A DNA stretch of 64,000 nucleotides from Flavimobilis sp052324925 (GCA_052324925.1 JBQPRE010000001.1); one strand, 5' to 3'. Positions 7,576 through 16,880 are shown, numbered from the stretch's first letter. Notes: generated by a model not told the origin, from the sequence alone. Numbers and translations: made by a program.

Positions 7576-9120
7576 ATGTCCCCCCACGCACCCCACACCC
7601 CTCCTCCCGTCATCGAGATGCGCGGCATCACGATGACCTTCCCCGGGGTCAAGGCGCTCGACGCAGTCGATCTCACGTTGTACCCGGGCGAGGTCCACTC
7701 GCTCATGGGTGAGAACGGCGCCGGAAAGTCCACCCTCATCAAGGTGCTCACGGGCGTCTACCAGCTCGACAGCGGCACGATGACCGTCGACGGTGTCGAG
7801 CACCGGTTCTCGGGCCCCGACGAGGCCCAGCGCGCAGGCATCTCGACCGTCTACCAAGAGGTCAACCTGTGCGCCAACCTCTCGGTCGCCGAGAACATCA
7901 TGCTGGGCCACGAGCCCCGCCGAGGCCCCTTCATCTCGTGGCGCGCCATGCGCCGCCAGGCGGCTGAGCACCTCGGACGGCTCCACGTCGACATCGATCC
8001 GGCCTCCCAGCTGTCAGCCCACTCGATCGCGATCCAGCAGCTGTGCGCGATCGCCCGGGCCACGGTGCGCGAGGCCAAGGTACTCATCCTCGACGAGCCG
8101 ACCTCGAGCCTCCAGAAGGCTGAGGTCGACGAGCTCTTCACGGTCATCCGTGAGCTGCGCGACGCAGGCGTCGCCATCCTCTTCGTCTCGCACTTCATCG
8201 ACCAGGTCTATGAGATCTCCGACCGCCTGACGATCCTGCGCAACGGGCGCCTCGTCGGCGAGCACCTCGCCGCCGAGCTGCCCCGACGCGAGCTCATCGG
8301 GCTCATGATCGGGCGCGAAGGCGCCGCGCTCGACGCGATCGAACGCGGTGCGCAGCACACTGCCGCCGGTGAGCGCGCCGACGAACCCGCGACGCTCACT
8401 GCGACGGGCCTCGGGCGTCACGGCCGCATCCTGCCGTATGACCTCACGGTTCAGCCCGGCGAGATCGTCGGGCTCGCGGGCCTGCTCGGCTCGGGCCGCA
8501 CCGAAGCCGTACGGCTCCTGTGCGGGGCCGACAAGCCCGAGGAGGGCGAGCTGCGTCTCGACGGTGAGCAGGTGCGCATCAGCGACCCGCTGGGCGGCCT
8601 GCGCCACGGCATCGCGTTCTCGTCCGAGGACCGCAAGCTCGAAGGGATCGTCGGCGACCTCACGGTGCGCGAGAACATCGCGCTCGCGATCCAGACCGTC
8701 CGCGGCATGTGGCGCCCGGTCCCGCGCAAGGAGCTCGACGAGCTCGTCGCGAAGTACATCAGCGCGCTCGACATCCGCCCCGCGAACCCCAACCAGCTGG
8801 TGAAGAACCTCTCCGGCGGCAACCAGCAGAAGGTCCTGCTCGCCCGCTGGCTCGCGACCGCCCCCCGCCTGCTCATCCTTGACGAGCCGACGCGCGGGAT
8901 CGACATCGGCGCGAAGACTGACATCCAGAAGCTCGTCGCACAGCTGGCGGCCGACGGCATGTCCGTCATCTTCATCTCCTCGGAGTTCGACGAGGTGCTT
9001 CGCGTCAGCCACCGCATCGACGTCCTGCGCGACCGTCACATCGTCGACACGCTCGTCAACGGGCCCGGCGTCACCCACGACACGATCCTCGAAGCCATCG
9101 CCACGAAGGAGGTGGCATGA
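7576..9120 (+). CDS. ytfR: Sugar ABC transporter ATP-binding protein, YtfR type
   Basis: 514 residues with two fused ABC ATPase domains, as usual for pentose/ribose importers. The first domain has a canonical Walker A (GENGAGKST near residue 46) and Walker B ILDEPTSSL. The second has a degenerate P-loop, GLLGSGRTE, but keeps the signature NLSGGNQQK and Walker B ILDEPTRG. It couples ATP hydrolysis to transport through the two permeases that follow. The ATG is preceded by an AGGAAGAGG ribosome-binding site. Confidence 0.93.
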   Translation: MSPHAPHTPPPVIEMRGITMTFPGVKALDAVDLTLYPGEVHSLMGENGAGKSTLIKVLTGVYQLDSGTMTVDGVEHRFSGPDEAQRAGISTVYQEVNLCANLSVAENIMLGHEPRRGPFISWRAMRRQAAEHLGRLHVDIDPASQLSAHSIAIQQLCAIARATVREAKVLILDEPTSSLQKAEVDELFTVIRELRDAGVAILFVSHFIDQVYEISDRLTILRNGRLVGEHLAAELPRRELIGLMIGREGAALDAIERGAQHTAAGERADEPATLTATGLGRHGRILPYDLTVQPGEIVGLAGLLGSGRTEAVRLLCGADKPEEGELRLDGEQVRISDPLGGLRHGIAFSSEDRKLEGIVGDLTVRENIALAIQTVRGMWRPVPRKELDELVAKYISALDIRPANPNQLVKNLSGGNQQKVLLARWLATAPRLLILDEPTRGIDIGAKTDIQKLVAQLAADGMSVIFISSEFDEVLRVSHRIDVLRDRHIVDTLVNGPGVTHDTILEAIATKEVA

Positions 9121-9121
9121 G

Positions 9122-10237
9122 ATGACCGGTCCCACCGTCCAGCTCGGCCGTGCCACGAACGCTCCCGCCCCGACCGGGCCTGCCGCGTCGCCGCACAGCC
9201 CGAGCCTCGTGCGCCGGGTCACGCGGCACCAGCTGTTCTGGCCCGTCGTCGCGCTCGTCGCGCTCATCGCCTTGTGCGGGATCAAGAATCCCGCCTTCCT
9301 CTCGGTCGAGCTGCGCGACGGCAACCTCTTCGGCCAGCTCATCGACATCGCCCGCATCTCGGCGACGCCGCTCCTGCTCGCCCTCGGGATGGCGCTCGTC
9401 ATCGCGACGGGCGGGATCGACCTGTCGGTCGGCGCGATCATGGCGATCTCGCTTGCCGTGTCGCTGTCGTACATCGACAGCTCGTCGAACCCCGAGGCCG
9501 TGAGCACGGCCGCGGTCGCGCTCCTGCTCGGCCTTGCGGTCGCGCTCCTCGCCGGTGTGTTCAACGGCTTCATGGTCGCCTCGCTCGGCATCCAACCCTT
9601 TATCGCGACGATGATCCTCATGGTCGCTGGCCGCGGTGTCGCGATGCTCATCACGCAGGGTCAGATCACGACCGTGAAGAGCGCACCGTTCAAGTTCCTC
9701 GGCTCGGGTTCGGTTCTCGGCATCCCGACGCCGATCATCATCGCGCTGCTCATGTTCGTGCTCGTCGCGATCCTCGTGCGCCGCACGGCGCTCGGCATGC
9801 TCCTCGAGTCGATCGGCATCAACCGCGAGGCCTCGCGGCTCGCGGGCGTGCAGTCGCGCACGATCACCTGGCTCGTCTACATCGTGTGCGCCCTGCTCGC
9901 AGGTCTCGCGGGCATCGTCTACGGCGCCCCGACGATGGCCGCGGACGCCAACAACATCGGCCTCATGAAAGAGATGGACGCGATCATGTGCGTCGTCCTC
10001 GGGGGCACCGCGCTCTCGGGCGGCAAGTTCTACCTCTCGGGCACCGTCGTGGGCGCGCTCATCCTCTCGACCATCGAGCGGGCGGTCGTGATCTTCCACA
10101 TCCCGTCGCAGATCACGCCGCTGTTCAAGGCCCTCGTCATCATCATCGTCTGCGTCGCTCAGTCCCCGCGCCTGCGCGAGATCCTGCGTGACCGCGCGGC
10201 GAGACTGCGGCCCCGAGCCCTTCCGGAGGTGGCGTGA
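9122..10237 (+). CDS. ytfT: Sugar ABC transporter permease, YtfT type
   Basis: 371 residues, a BPD_transp_2-family membrane subunit with roughly eight to ten hydrophobic helices and the conserved ATGGIDLSVGAIMAIS loop that contacts the ATPase. The ATG at 9122, one base after the ytfR stop, was chosen over an open extension that overlaps ytfR. Adjacent genes for two different permeases point to a heterodimeric channel, as in E. coli YtfT/YjfF. Confidence 0.88.
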   Translation: MTGPTVQLGRATNAPAPTGPAASPHSPSLVRRVTRHQLFWPVVALVALIALCGIKNPAFLSVELRDGNLFGQLIDIARISATPLLLALGMALVIATGGIDLSVGAIMAISLAVSLSYIDSSSNPEAVSTAAVALLLGLAVALLAGVFNGFMVASLGIQPFIATMILMVAGRGVAMLITQGQITTVKSAPFKFLGSGSVLGIPTPIIIALLMFVLVAILVRRTALGMLLESIGINREASRLAGVQSRTITWLVYIVCALLAGLAGIVYGAPTMAADANNIGLMKEMDAIMCVVLGGTALSGGKFYLSGTVVGALILSTIERAVVIFHIPSQITPLFKALVIIIVCVAQSPRLREILRDRAARLRPRALPEVA

Positions 10238-11298
10238 TGACCACGACCCTGCAGACCCAGGGCGCTGCCCCCAAGCCGAAGCCCACGGCCCCTGCCCTTG
10301 CTCGGACCCGGGCGCTCCGGCGGTTCCTCGCGCCCGAGTACCTGCCGATCGCCGGCACGATCCTCACGCTCGTCATCATGCTCGTCGTCGGCGAGATGCG
10401 GTACGGCGGCAAGCGCGGCTTCATCACGCCGACCCTCTTCTCCAACCTGCTCCAGGACAACGCCTACCTGCTGGTCCTCGCGGTGGGCATGACCTTCGTC
10501 ATCATCACGGGCGGGATCGACCTGTCGGTCGGTGCGGTTGTCGCGCTCGTCGGCCTCGTCATCGCGACGCTCCTGCCGCTCGGCTTGCCGCTCCCGGTCG
10601 TGCTCGTCGTCGGCGTGCTCACGGGAACGGCGTTCGGTGTGCTCATCGGCGTGCTCGTCGAGTTCTTCGACATCCAGCCGTTCATCGCGTCGCTCGCTGC
10701 GATGTTCCTTGCGCGCGGCCTGTGCAACGTCGTCTCGACGAAGTCGCTCGCGATCAAGGACGAGGGCTTCGGCGAGCTGGCGGCGTGGAGCCTGAAGTTT
10801 GGCGAGGGGCGTGGCATCTGGAAGATCAACCTCTCGATGATCGTCGCGGTGCTGATCCTCGTGCTCGCGTACGTGGTGCTCCACCACACGCGCTTCGGCC
10901 GGACGGTCTACGGGGTCGGCGTGGGCGACGACGGCAGCGCGGTCCAGCTCATGGGTCTCAAGGCGGGCCGCACCCGCCTGTGGGTGTATGTCATCTCGGG
11001 CACGTGCGCGGGCATCGCGGGAATCCTCTTTGCGTTCTACACGAAGTCGGGGTTCAACCTCACGGGCATCGGCATGGAGCTCGACGCGATTGCGGCGGTC
11101 GTCATCGGTGGCACGTTGCTCGCGGGCGGCGGCGGTTTCGTGCTCGGCACGGGCGTCGGGGTCCTCGTCTACGGGCTCATCCAGGTGCTCATCGCGCGGG
11201 AGGGTCTCGACTCGTGGTGGACGAAGGTGTTCATCGGCGTCGTCCTGCTCGTCTTCGTCATCCTGCAGCGCGTGATCGCGGTGCGGCGGCGCGCCTAG
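10234..11298 (+). CDS. yjfF: Sugar ABC transporter permease, YjfF type
   Basis: 354 residues, the second BPD_transp_2 permease, again with ITGGIDLSVGAVVALVG and a C-terminal GGTLLAGGGG segment. The GTG at 10234 overlaps the stop of the preceding permease gene; an ATG at 10237 is equally possible. It is the last gene of the importer operon and is followed by a strong hairpin. Confidence 0.88.
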   Translation: MMTTTLQTQGAAPKPKPTAPALARTRALRRFLAPEYLPIAGTILTLVIMLVVGEMRYGGKRGFITPTLFSNLLQDNAYLLVLAVGMTFVIITGGIDLSVGAVVALVGLVIATLLPLGLPLPVVLVVGVLTGTAFGVLIGVLVEFFDIQPFIASLAAMFLARGLCNVVSTKSLAIKDEGFGELAAWSLKFGEGRGIWKINLSMIVAVLILVLAYVVLHHTRFGRTVYGVGVGDDGSAVQLMGLKAGRTRLWVYVISGTCAGIAGILFAFYTKSGFNLTGIGMELDAIAAVVIGGTLLAGGGGFVLGTGVGVLVYGLIQVLIAREGLDSWWTKVFIGVVLLVFVILQRVIAVRRRA

Positions 11299-11350
11299 CG
11301 TCGCGGCCGCAGGCGTCGGTGACGGGTCCCGCAGGTCTGTCGTCGGTCGT

Positions 11351-11393
11351 GCGCGCGGGCTCCTGTCCCGGTCGGGGACCGGAGCCCGCGCGC
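11351..11393 (+). terminator. Probable terminator of the sugar-importer operon
   Basis: A perfect 13-bp GC stem (11351-11363 with 11381-11393) with a further small stem inside the loop. There is no T-tract, as is common in high-GC actinobacteria. Confidence 0.65.
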
Positions 11394-11474
11394 GTCGTGG
11401 ACGAGACGCCCGCCCGCGGGCGCGTGGGTGCGTCGCGACGTACGCTTCCGTGAGCACCGGAGGAAGGACGCACG

Positions 11475-12197
11475 ATGACGACGCACGACCCCGCGCACGC
11501 GAACCCGCCCGAGGAGCCGACGGCCGACGCCGTGGCTGAGGAGACCGCCGCGTCGGCGGGCGGAGCGGCGGTGGCCAGCACCGCGTCCCGCGAGGGATCC
11601 GCTCACGCGCAGGGCTCCGGTCGCAAGGGCCCGGCCCTGTGGATCGCCGCGGGCGCGGCCGTCGTCGTCGTCGCCGCGACGGTCGGCGCGATCGTCCTCA
11701 ACCAACCCGACGAGCCTGTCGCAGCCCCGACGACGCCGCCCGCCGTGACGATCACGAACCCGCTGCCGACCCCGGTCGGCACACCTGCCGAGCGCGCGAC
11801 GAAGAGGCCCCTCGAGAAGGCGTTCCCCGACGCCGTCCTCCAGTGGACCGTCGCGACGCAGGAGCGCACCAAGGTCGCGAAGAAGCCCCTCGAGTCCTAC
11901 CGGCTCACGTACACCGACGGCGCGGGCGGCACCGTCACGGTCGACGTCGTCCAGGCACGCACGGTCGAGGCCGCGGTCAAGGCGTCCAAGCAGGCCGCGG
12001 CCGACGAGGCGCCCCTGAGCGCCGGCTCGACGGTCGCTGAGCTCCCCGTCCTCGTGGGCACGACCGAGGTCGGCAAGGCGTCGATCGCGACGGGCGGCGA
12101 GGTCGGCCTTGCGTACTGGACCAACGGAACGACGTCGTTCCGCGCGACGGGGCCGGGTGCGGCGATCCAGAACTTCTTCCTCGCGTTCCCGTTGTGA
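11475..12197 (+). CDS. Membrane-anchored protein of unknown function
   Basis: 240 residues. The first 50 or so are acidic, Ala-rich and probably cytoplasmic and disordered. A single hydrophobic helix (about residues 52-74) follows, then a Pro/Thr-rich linker and a folded extracellular domain of about 140 residues with the segments YRLTYTDGAGGTVTVDVVQ and AYWTNGTTSFRATGPG. I recognise no family or catalytic motif. A TACGCT -10 box (11441-11446) and a GGAGGAAGGA ribosome-binding site precede the ATG. It converges with the small membrane protein at 12315. Confidence 0.7.
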   Translation: MTTHDPAHANPPEEPTADAVAEETAASAGGAAVASTASREGSAHAQGSGRKGPALWIAAGAAVVVVAATVGAIVLNQPDEPVAAPTTPPAVTITNPLPTPVGTPAERATKRPLEKAFPDAVLQWTVATQERTKVAKKPLESYRLTYTDGAGGTVTVDVVQARTVEAAVKASKQAAADEAPLSAGSTVAELPVLVGTTEVGKASIATGGEVGLAYWTNGTTSFRATGPGAAIQNFFLAFPL

Positions 12198-12314
12198 GTC
12201 CCGGACCTCGCCCACGCCCAGTTCATTGCGTGTGCGCACCCGTCGGGGGTGCGTGGACGCAATCAGCTGGCCGCCCGTCGGGCGGATGCGCACAGAACCG
12301 CCGCCGACGCCCGC

Positions 12315-12746
12315 TCAGGCCGGGATGATGACCGTGAGCGACGTGAGGAGCACGAGCGCCGCGACGGTCGCGACGACGGGAACCGTCGACCGCTTGGGCC
12401 CAGCGAGGTAGAGCCCGCACACGCCGCCGAGCACGGGGACGACGACGCCGAGGATGATCCCGCCGACGACCGCGGCGAACGGCGGGCGGCCGATGACGAC
12501 GCCGAGTGCGAACCCGACGAGCCCCGCGCTCCCGACGGACGCGACGGCCATCCAGGTGATCCCGTGCTGCGCGGGCGGACGCTCGCCCTCGGGCCTCGTG
12601 GGCTGCAGGAGCGGGACGAGCTTGCGCGAGACCGGGCGCGGGCGTGTGCGGCGGTCGCCCGCGAACCACGTCGCGGCCACCGCGATCATGAGGACGGACG
12701 ACGCCAGCAGGACGATCGTCGTGACGATCTCGACGGCAGAGTTCAC
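12315..12746 (-). CDS. Small multi-spanning membrane protein downstream of trkA
   Basis: 143 residues with four predicted membrane helices: one near the N-terminus, then after a basic loop three more, the last ending at the C-terminus (TSLTVIIPA). The GTG at 12746 was chosen because the hydrophobic N-terminus begins there; longer extensions overlap trkA out of phase. It lies 58 bases after trkA and probably belongs to the same transcript. No family is recognised. A role with the Trk potassium system is inferred only from position. Confidence 0.6.
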   Translation of the reverse strand: MNSAVEIVTTIVLLASSVLMIAVAATWFAGDRRTRPRPVSRKLVPLLQPTRPEGERPPAQHGITWMAVASVGSAGLVGFALGVVIGRPPFAAVVGGIILGVVVPVLGGVCGLYLAGPKRSTVPVVATVAALVLLTSLTVIIPA

Positions 12747-12804
12747 GCCACCATCGTCCCCCACCCCGGGTGCTCCCCGGTTCGCGTCGGGCCCCTGCCG
12801 CGGC

Positions 12805-13515
12805 TCACGGCCGCGCAGCGAACCTCTCGAGCAGCTCGGAGTGGCCTGAGACGACGAGCAGGTCGTTCGCCGAGATCCGGGTCTGCGGCGTCGCGTAGAT
12901 GAACTCCTGGCCCGGGGGCTTGACCCCGATGACGGTGACGCCATAGCGCGTGCGCACCTTCGACTGCTCGACCGTGAAGCCCTGCATCTCCTTCGGCGGA
13001 CGCATCTTGACGATCGTGAAGCCGTCCTCGACCTCGATGTAGTCCATGAGCTTGCCCGAGACGAGGTGGGCGACGCGATTGCCCGCGTCGGCCTCGGGGA
13101 ACACGACGTGGTGTGCGCCGATGCGCTGGAGGATGCGGCCGTGCTCGGCGGAGACGGCCTTGGCCCAGATCTGGGGCGTGCCCATGTCGACGAGGTTGCC
13201 CGTGATGAGCACGGACGCCTCGAGGGAGGAGCCCACACCGACGACGGCCACGGGGAAGTCGCGTGCACCGAGCTGCTCGAGCGCTTCGGGGTTGGTGGCG
13301 TCGGCCTCGACGAGGGGGATCCGACCGGACCACTGCTGCGCGAGCAGCGCGTTGCGCTCGACCGCGAGCACGTCCTGGCCCAGCCGGTCGAGCGTTGCGG
13401 CGAGCGCAGACCCGAAGCGGCCGAGGCCGATGACGAGCACGCCTTCGCCAGCGTCGGAGCGCTTGGAGGTCGTTGCGGAGCGGTTCGCGTGCGACTGCGT
13501 ATATCGGTCAGCCAA
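12805..13515 (-). CDS. trkA: Potassium uptake regulatory subunit TrkA/KtrA type
   Basis: 236 residues. The KTN/RCK Rossmann domain starts with VLVIGLGRFGSALA (GxGxxG, near residue 26) and is followed by a TrkA_C domain from about residue 150. It binds nucleotides and gates the membrane subunit encoded immediately upstream, with which it overlaps by eight bases, so the two are translationally coupled. At this length it is the single-domain KtrA-like form rather than the tandem E. coli TrkA. Confidence 0.93.
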   Translation of the reverse strand: MADRYTQSHANRSATTSKRSDAGEGVLVIGLGRFGSALAATLDRLGQDVLAVERNALLAQQWSGRIPLVEADATNPEALEQLGARDFPVAVVGVGSSLEASVLITGNLVDMGTPQIWAKAVSAEHGRILQRIGAHHVVFPEADAGNRVAHLVSGKLMDYIEVEDGFTIVKMRPPKEMQGFTVEQSKVRTRYGVTVIGVKPPGQEFIYATPQTRISANDLLVVSGHSELLERFAARP

Positions 13516-14935
13516 TGATCGGCCTTTCTTCGGGGAGCCGGATGACGCGGCTCCGGTCGCGCAGCGCGAGAGCTGCGGCGAGGGTCATCGTTCCGGTTCG
13601 CCCGATGAACATCAAGGCGATGAGGACGAGCTTGCCGGCGTCGGGCATGAGCGGTGTGACGCCTGTGGTGAGCCCGACGGTTGCGAAGGCCGAGATGGCT
13701 TCGAAGAGGATGACGTCGAGGGTCCAGCCGGTGATCTCGAGCAGGGCGAGGCAGGCAGCGAGGATCGTGGTGGCGCCGACAAAGACGACGGCGACCGAGA
13801 GGCGCAGCGTGTCGCGCGGGATGCGACGTCCGAAGGCCTCGACGTCGCGGTCGCCGCGGGCTTCGGAGATGATCGCGAGGAGCATGACGGCGAGCGTCGT
13901 CACCTTGATGCCGCCCGCGGTCGATGCGGAGCCGCCGCCGACGAACATGAGGGCGTCGGTGACGAGCCAGCTGGACTCGTGCATAGCGCCGACGTCGACG
14001 GTGGTGAACCCGCCCGAGCGCGGCATGACGCCTGCCAGGAGCGAGGCGAGGAGCTTCTCGGACCAGTCGAGCGGCCCGAGGGTTTCGTGGTTGCGCCACT
14101 CGAGCGCTCCGAAGGCGATGGTGGCGATCCCGACGAGGGCGACGGACATCGTCACGGTGAGCTTGGCGTGCAGGTTCCAGCGGCTGAAGCGACGCCCCTG
14201 CCTCGCGACGTTGAGGATGACCGGGAATCCGAGGGAGCCGATGAACACGCCGAGGATGATGGGGGTGAGGAGCGCCCAGTCGCCGACGTGGGGCGTGAGG
14301 CCCTCGGCCGTCGGGATGAAGCCTGCGTTGTTGAAGGCGGAGACCGCGTAGAAGACCGAGTGCCACAGGGCTTCGCCGGCCGACTCGTGGAGCAGGAGGA
14401 AGCGGGGCAGGAGGAGGGTCGCGATGGCGGCTTCGAGCGTGAGTGACGTGATGACGACGACGCGAATGAGCGAGCCGACCTCGCCGAGGCGGGTCGTCTT
14501 GGTCTCCGAGGCGGTGAGGAGCTTCTGCGTGAGGCCGATGCGACGGGAGACGGCGGCGCCGAGGATCGAGGCGAGCGTCATGACGCCGAGGCCACCGACC
14601 TGCATGGCGAGCAGGATGACGCCTTGGCCGAAGCCTGACCAGTAGGTTCCGGTCGGGACGACGGTGAGACCGGTGACGCACACGGCTGAGGTTGCGGTGA
14701 AGAACGCGTCGATGAACGGGGCGTGGCGCCCGGAGGCGGTGGCGGCGGGAAGGCTGAGGAGGCCCGTGAAGACGAGGATGACGCCGCCGAACGAGATGAT
14801 GGCGAGGCGTGCGGGGGAGTGCCGGGCGAGCCTGTCGACGAGCTCGCGGCCTGCCCAGGCCACGGCCTTGAGCTTCTGCCCCACGTCCACGCCGTCTCCG
14901 TCCGCGCTCCGATCTGCGGTCCGACGGGACCGCAC
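13508..14935 (-). CDS. trkH: Potassium uptake transmembrane protein TrkH/KtrB type
   Basis: 475 residues with repeated membrane-pore-membrane units. The first pore segment is SAVCVTGLTVVPTG, and others such as SSWLVTDALMFVGGGSASTAGGIK and ATVGLTTGVTPL carry the selectivity glycines. The GTG at 14935 was chosen because CATCGT (14942-14947, minus strand) lies six bases upstream, matching the leaderless pattern seen elsewhere; the poorly conserved N-terminus leaves room for a later start. Confidence 0.92.
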   Translation of the reverse strand: MRSRRTADRSADGDGVDVGQKLKAVAWAGRELVDRLARHSPARLAIISFGGVILVFTGLLSLPAATASGRHAPFIDAFFTATSAVCVTGLTVVPTGTYWSGFGQGVILLAMQVGGLGVMTLASILGAAVSRRIGLTQKLLTASETKTTRLGEVGSLIRVVVITSLTLEAAIATLLLPRFLLLHESAGEALWHSVFYAVSAFNNAGFIPTAEGLTPHVGDWALLTPIILGVFIGSLGFPVILNVARQGRRFSRWNLHAKLTVTMSVALVGIATIAFGALEWRNHETLGPLDWSEKLLASLLAGVMPRSGGFTTVDVGAMHESSWLVTDALMFVGGGSASTAGGIKVTTLAVMLLAIISEARGDRDVEAFGRRIPRDTLRLSVAVVFVGATTILAACLALLEITGWTLDVILFEAISAFATVGLTTGVTPLMPDAGKLVLIALMFIGRTGTMTLAAALALRDRSRVIRLPEERPIIG

Positions 14936-15054
14936 TGGTCAACGATGCCACCTGCTGAGGTCTCGTGCGCGCAGGCGTGCGGGCGGACGCGCGATGTCGC
15001 GGCGTTCTCGGCGTGCGCAGCGTGGACAGCCGGACGCACAAGTGTGACGCACGT

Positions 15055-15060
15055 TACGGT
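15055..15060 (+). promoter_or_regulatory. -10 element for leaderless acuC
   Basis: TACGGT ends six bases before the acuC ATG at 15067, leaving no room for a ribosome-binding site. Confidence 0.6.
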
Positions 15061-15066
15061 GGCGAC

Positions 15067-16266
15067 ATGTGCGTCGACGTCTTCGTGGCCTGGTCCCCCC
15101 AGCTCCTGGGCTACGACTTTGGCCTGGGGCATCCCCTCTCGCCCGTGCGGCTGCGCCTGACGATCGAGCTGGCACGCGCCGTCGGTGTGCTCGAGGGTGA
15201 AGGCGTCGACGTCGTCGAGCCCGAGCCGGCCCCTGACGACCTTCTCGCGCTCGTCCACGAGCCCGACTACCTCGCGGCCGTGCGGGCCGCGTCGGACCAC
15301 GGGGTGAGCAATGTGGCGCGCGGGCTCGGCACGGAGGACGACCCGATCTTCCCGCGTATGTACGAGGCGGCGGCGCGGGTCGTGGGCGGGACTGTCGAGG
15401 CGACGCGCGCGGTGGTGAGCGGCCGGGCCCGTCACGGCGTCAACGTCTCGGGCGGCATGCATCATGCGATGCCGGGCGGTGCGTCGGGCTTCTGCGTGTT
15501 CAACGACGCAGCGGTCGCGATTCAGGATGCGCTCGACGCGGGCGTCGAGCGCATCGCGTACGTCGACCTTGACGCGCACCACGGTGACGGGGTCGAGCGG
15601 GCGTTCTGGGATGACCCGCGGGTGCTCACGGTCTCGGTTCACCAGTCGCCCGCGACGCTCTTTCCCGGGACGGGCTATCCGACGGATGTCGGTGGTCTCC
15701 GTGCCGAGGGGACGGCTGTCAATGTGGCCCTCCCGCCGCGCACGGACGGCGCGGGCTGGCTCCGGGCGATCGAGGCGACCGTGCTGCCGGTCGTGAGGAG
15801 CTTCGCACCGGATCTGCTCGTCACGCAGCACGGCTGTGATTCCCACGGCCGTGACCCGCTCTCGGAGCTGCGCGTCGGCATCAAGGCGCAGCGTCATGCC
15901 GCGGAGTGGATGCACGAGCTCGCGCACGAGGTGTGCGGGGGCCGCTGGGTCGCGGTCGGTGGGGGTGGGTACGCGATCGTCGGTGTCGTGCCGGTCGCGT
16001 GGACGAACCTCCTCGGCGTCGTCTCTCACCGGCCTGTGGCGCCCGAGGTCCCGGTTCCGGCGTCGTGGCGTGAGCGCATCTATGAGGAGTTTCTCGTGGA
16101 GGCACCCTCGCGCATGGGAGGGGACGACGTCGCCGACCTGGCCGACGGTCCGGACCATCGGACATGGGGGAATGGCTACGATCCGAGCGATCCTGTGGAT
16201 CGCGCGGTCCGTGCCACGCGGGCTGCGGTCTTCCCTTATTTCGGCCTGTTGTCCGACGACACCTGA
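15067..16266 (+). CDS. acuC: Histone deacetylase-family protein, AcuC-like
   Basis: 399 residues of the arginase/deacetylase fold. Visible metal and active-site segments include SGGMHHAMPG (tandem His), VDLDAHHGDGVE (Asp and His ligands) and TQHGCDSHGRDPL. The family removes acetyl groups from protein lysines; in Bacillus, AcuC acts on acetyl-CoA synthetase. The ATG at 15067 was chosen over an open upstream extension because of the TACGGT -10 six bases away and the conserved start of homologues. It is divergent from trkH. Confidence 0.9.
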   Translation: MCVDVFVAWSPQLLGYDFGLGHPLSPVRLRLTIELARAVGVLEGEGVDVVEPEPAPDDLLALVHEPDYLAAVRAASDHGVSNVARGLGTEDDPIFPRMYEAAARVVGGTVEATRAVVSGRARHGVNVSGGMHHAMPGGASGFCVFNDAAVAIQDALDAGVERIAYVDLDAHHGDGVERAFWDDPRVLTVSVHQSPATLFPGTGYPTDVGGLRAEGTAVNVALPPRTDGAGWLRAIEATVLPVVRSFAPDLLVTQHGCDSHGRDPLSELRVGIKAQRHAAEWMHELAHEVCGGRWVAVGGGGYAIVGVVPVAWTNLLGVVSHRPVAPEVPVPASWRERIYEEFLVEAPSRMGGDDVADLADGPDHRTWGNGYDPSDPVDRAVRATRAAVFPYFGLLSDDT

Positions 16267-16343
16267 CCTTGCCGTGTGACTGCTGTGCCGCCTGCGCATG
16301 ATGGTGCAGGTGAGACGGGCTACCGCGCGGCTGCGCAAAGCCC

Positions 16344-16349
16344 TAGAGT
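16344..16349 (+). promoter_or_regulatory. -10 element of the bldC-like gene
   Basis: TAGAGT lies 53 bases upstream of the start. The leader contains a 7-bp hairpin (16361-16367 with 16373-16379) and an AGGAGGGG ribosome-binding site. Confidence 0.5.
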
Positions 16350-16402
16350 GAGTCGCTGTATGGCCGCTGGGTGCGGCCAGCACTCGTCTCAGGAGGGGCC
16401 AG

Positions 16403-16609
16403 ATGACCGACGCCGCAGCGCGGCCTGCCTTCCTCACCGTCGCCGAGGTCGCCGACGCCATGCGGGTCTCCCGTATGACCGTGTATCGCCTCGTTCATGC
16501 CGGTGAGCTGCCTGCCATCCGTGTGGGCAAGTCCTTCCGGGTGCCGGCGTCGGCGCTCGAGCAGTATCTGGCCGAGGCCACGCTCGAGCACGACCGCCTC
16601 ACGTCCTGA
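16403..16609 (+). CDS. bldC: BldC-like small DNA-binding protein (MerR/excisionase-type helix-turn-helix)
   Basis: 68 residues, nearly all one winged helix-turn-helix domain: FLTVAEVADAMRVSRMTVYR followed by the wing GELPAIRVGKSFRVP. The size and sequence are those of BldC, a developmental regulator in Streptomyces that is also conserved in non-sporulating actinobacteria. A strong ribosome-binding site precedes the ATG. The next gene encodes the bS22 peptide 149 bases downstream, a pairing common in actinobacteria as far as I recall. Confidence 0.85.
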   Translation: MTDAAARPAFLTVAEVADAMRVSRMTVYRLVHAGELPAIRVGKSFRVPASALEQYLAEATLEHDRLTS

Positions 16610-16758
16610 CCTGCATGACCATGCGTGGTTGGTGAGGGAGCGGTCCTGTGTCGCGGGCATCCCCGCGGGCGAGGTAAGATCGACAAGGACTTTTTTCCAG
16701 CGTGGTGGCCGCTCGGTGTGCCGCGCGTGCACATCCATCGAGACACTGCGAGGGACCC

Positions 16759-16857
16759 ATGGGCTCCGTGATCAAGAAGCGCCGCAAGCGTATGGCGAAG
16801 AAGAAGCACCGTAAGCTGCTTCGCAAGACGCGCCACCAGCGTCGTAACAAGAAGTGA
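16759..16857 (+). CDS. Small ribosomal protein bS22-type (AURKAIKK family) peptide
   Basis: 32 residues, of which about two thirds are Lys or Arg, with the core KKRRKRMAKKKHRKLLRKTR. This matches the tiny actinobacterial AURKAIKK/bS22 proteins seen in mycobacterial ribosomes. GCGAGGGACCC before the ATG can serve as ribosome-binding site, and a TAAGAT -10 is at 16675-16680. A strong terminator follows the stop within about 25 bases. Confidence 0.88.
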   Translation: MGSVIKKRRKRMAKKKHRKLLRKTRHQRRNKK

Positions 16858-16880
16858 CATCGCGCCTCACCGCGTGAGAG

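Noticed and set aside
12315..15041. A 908-codon minus-strand frame spanning the Trk region
   Set aside because: Only its last 143 codons, from the GTG at 12746, look like protein (membrane helices). The rest lies in the wrong frame over trkA and trkH.
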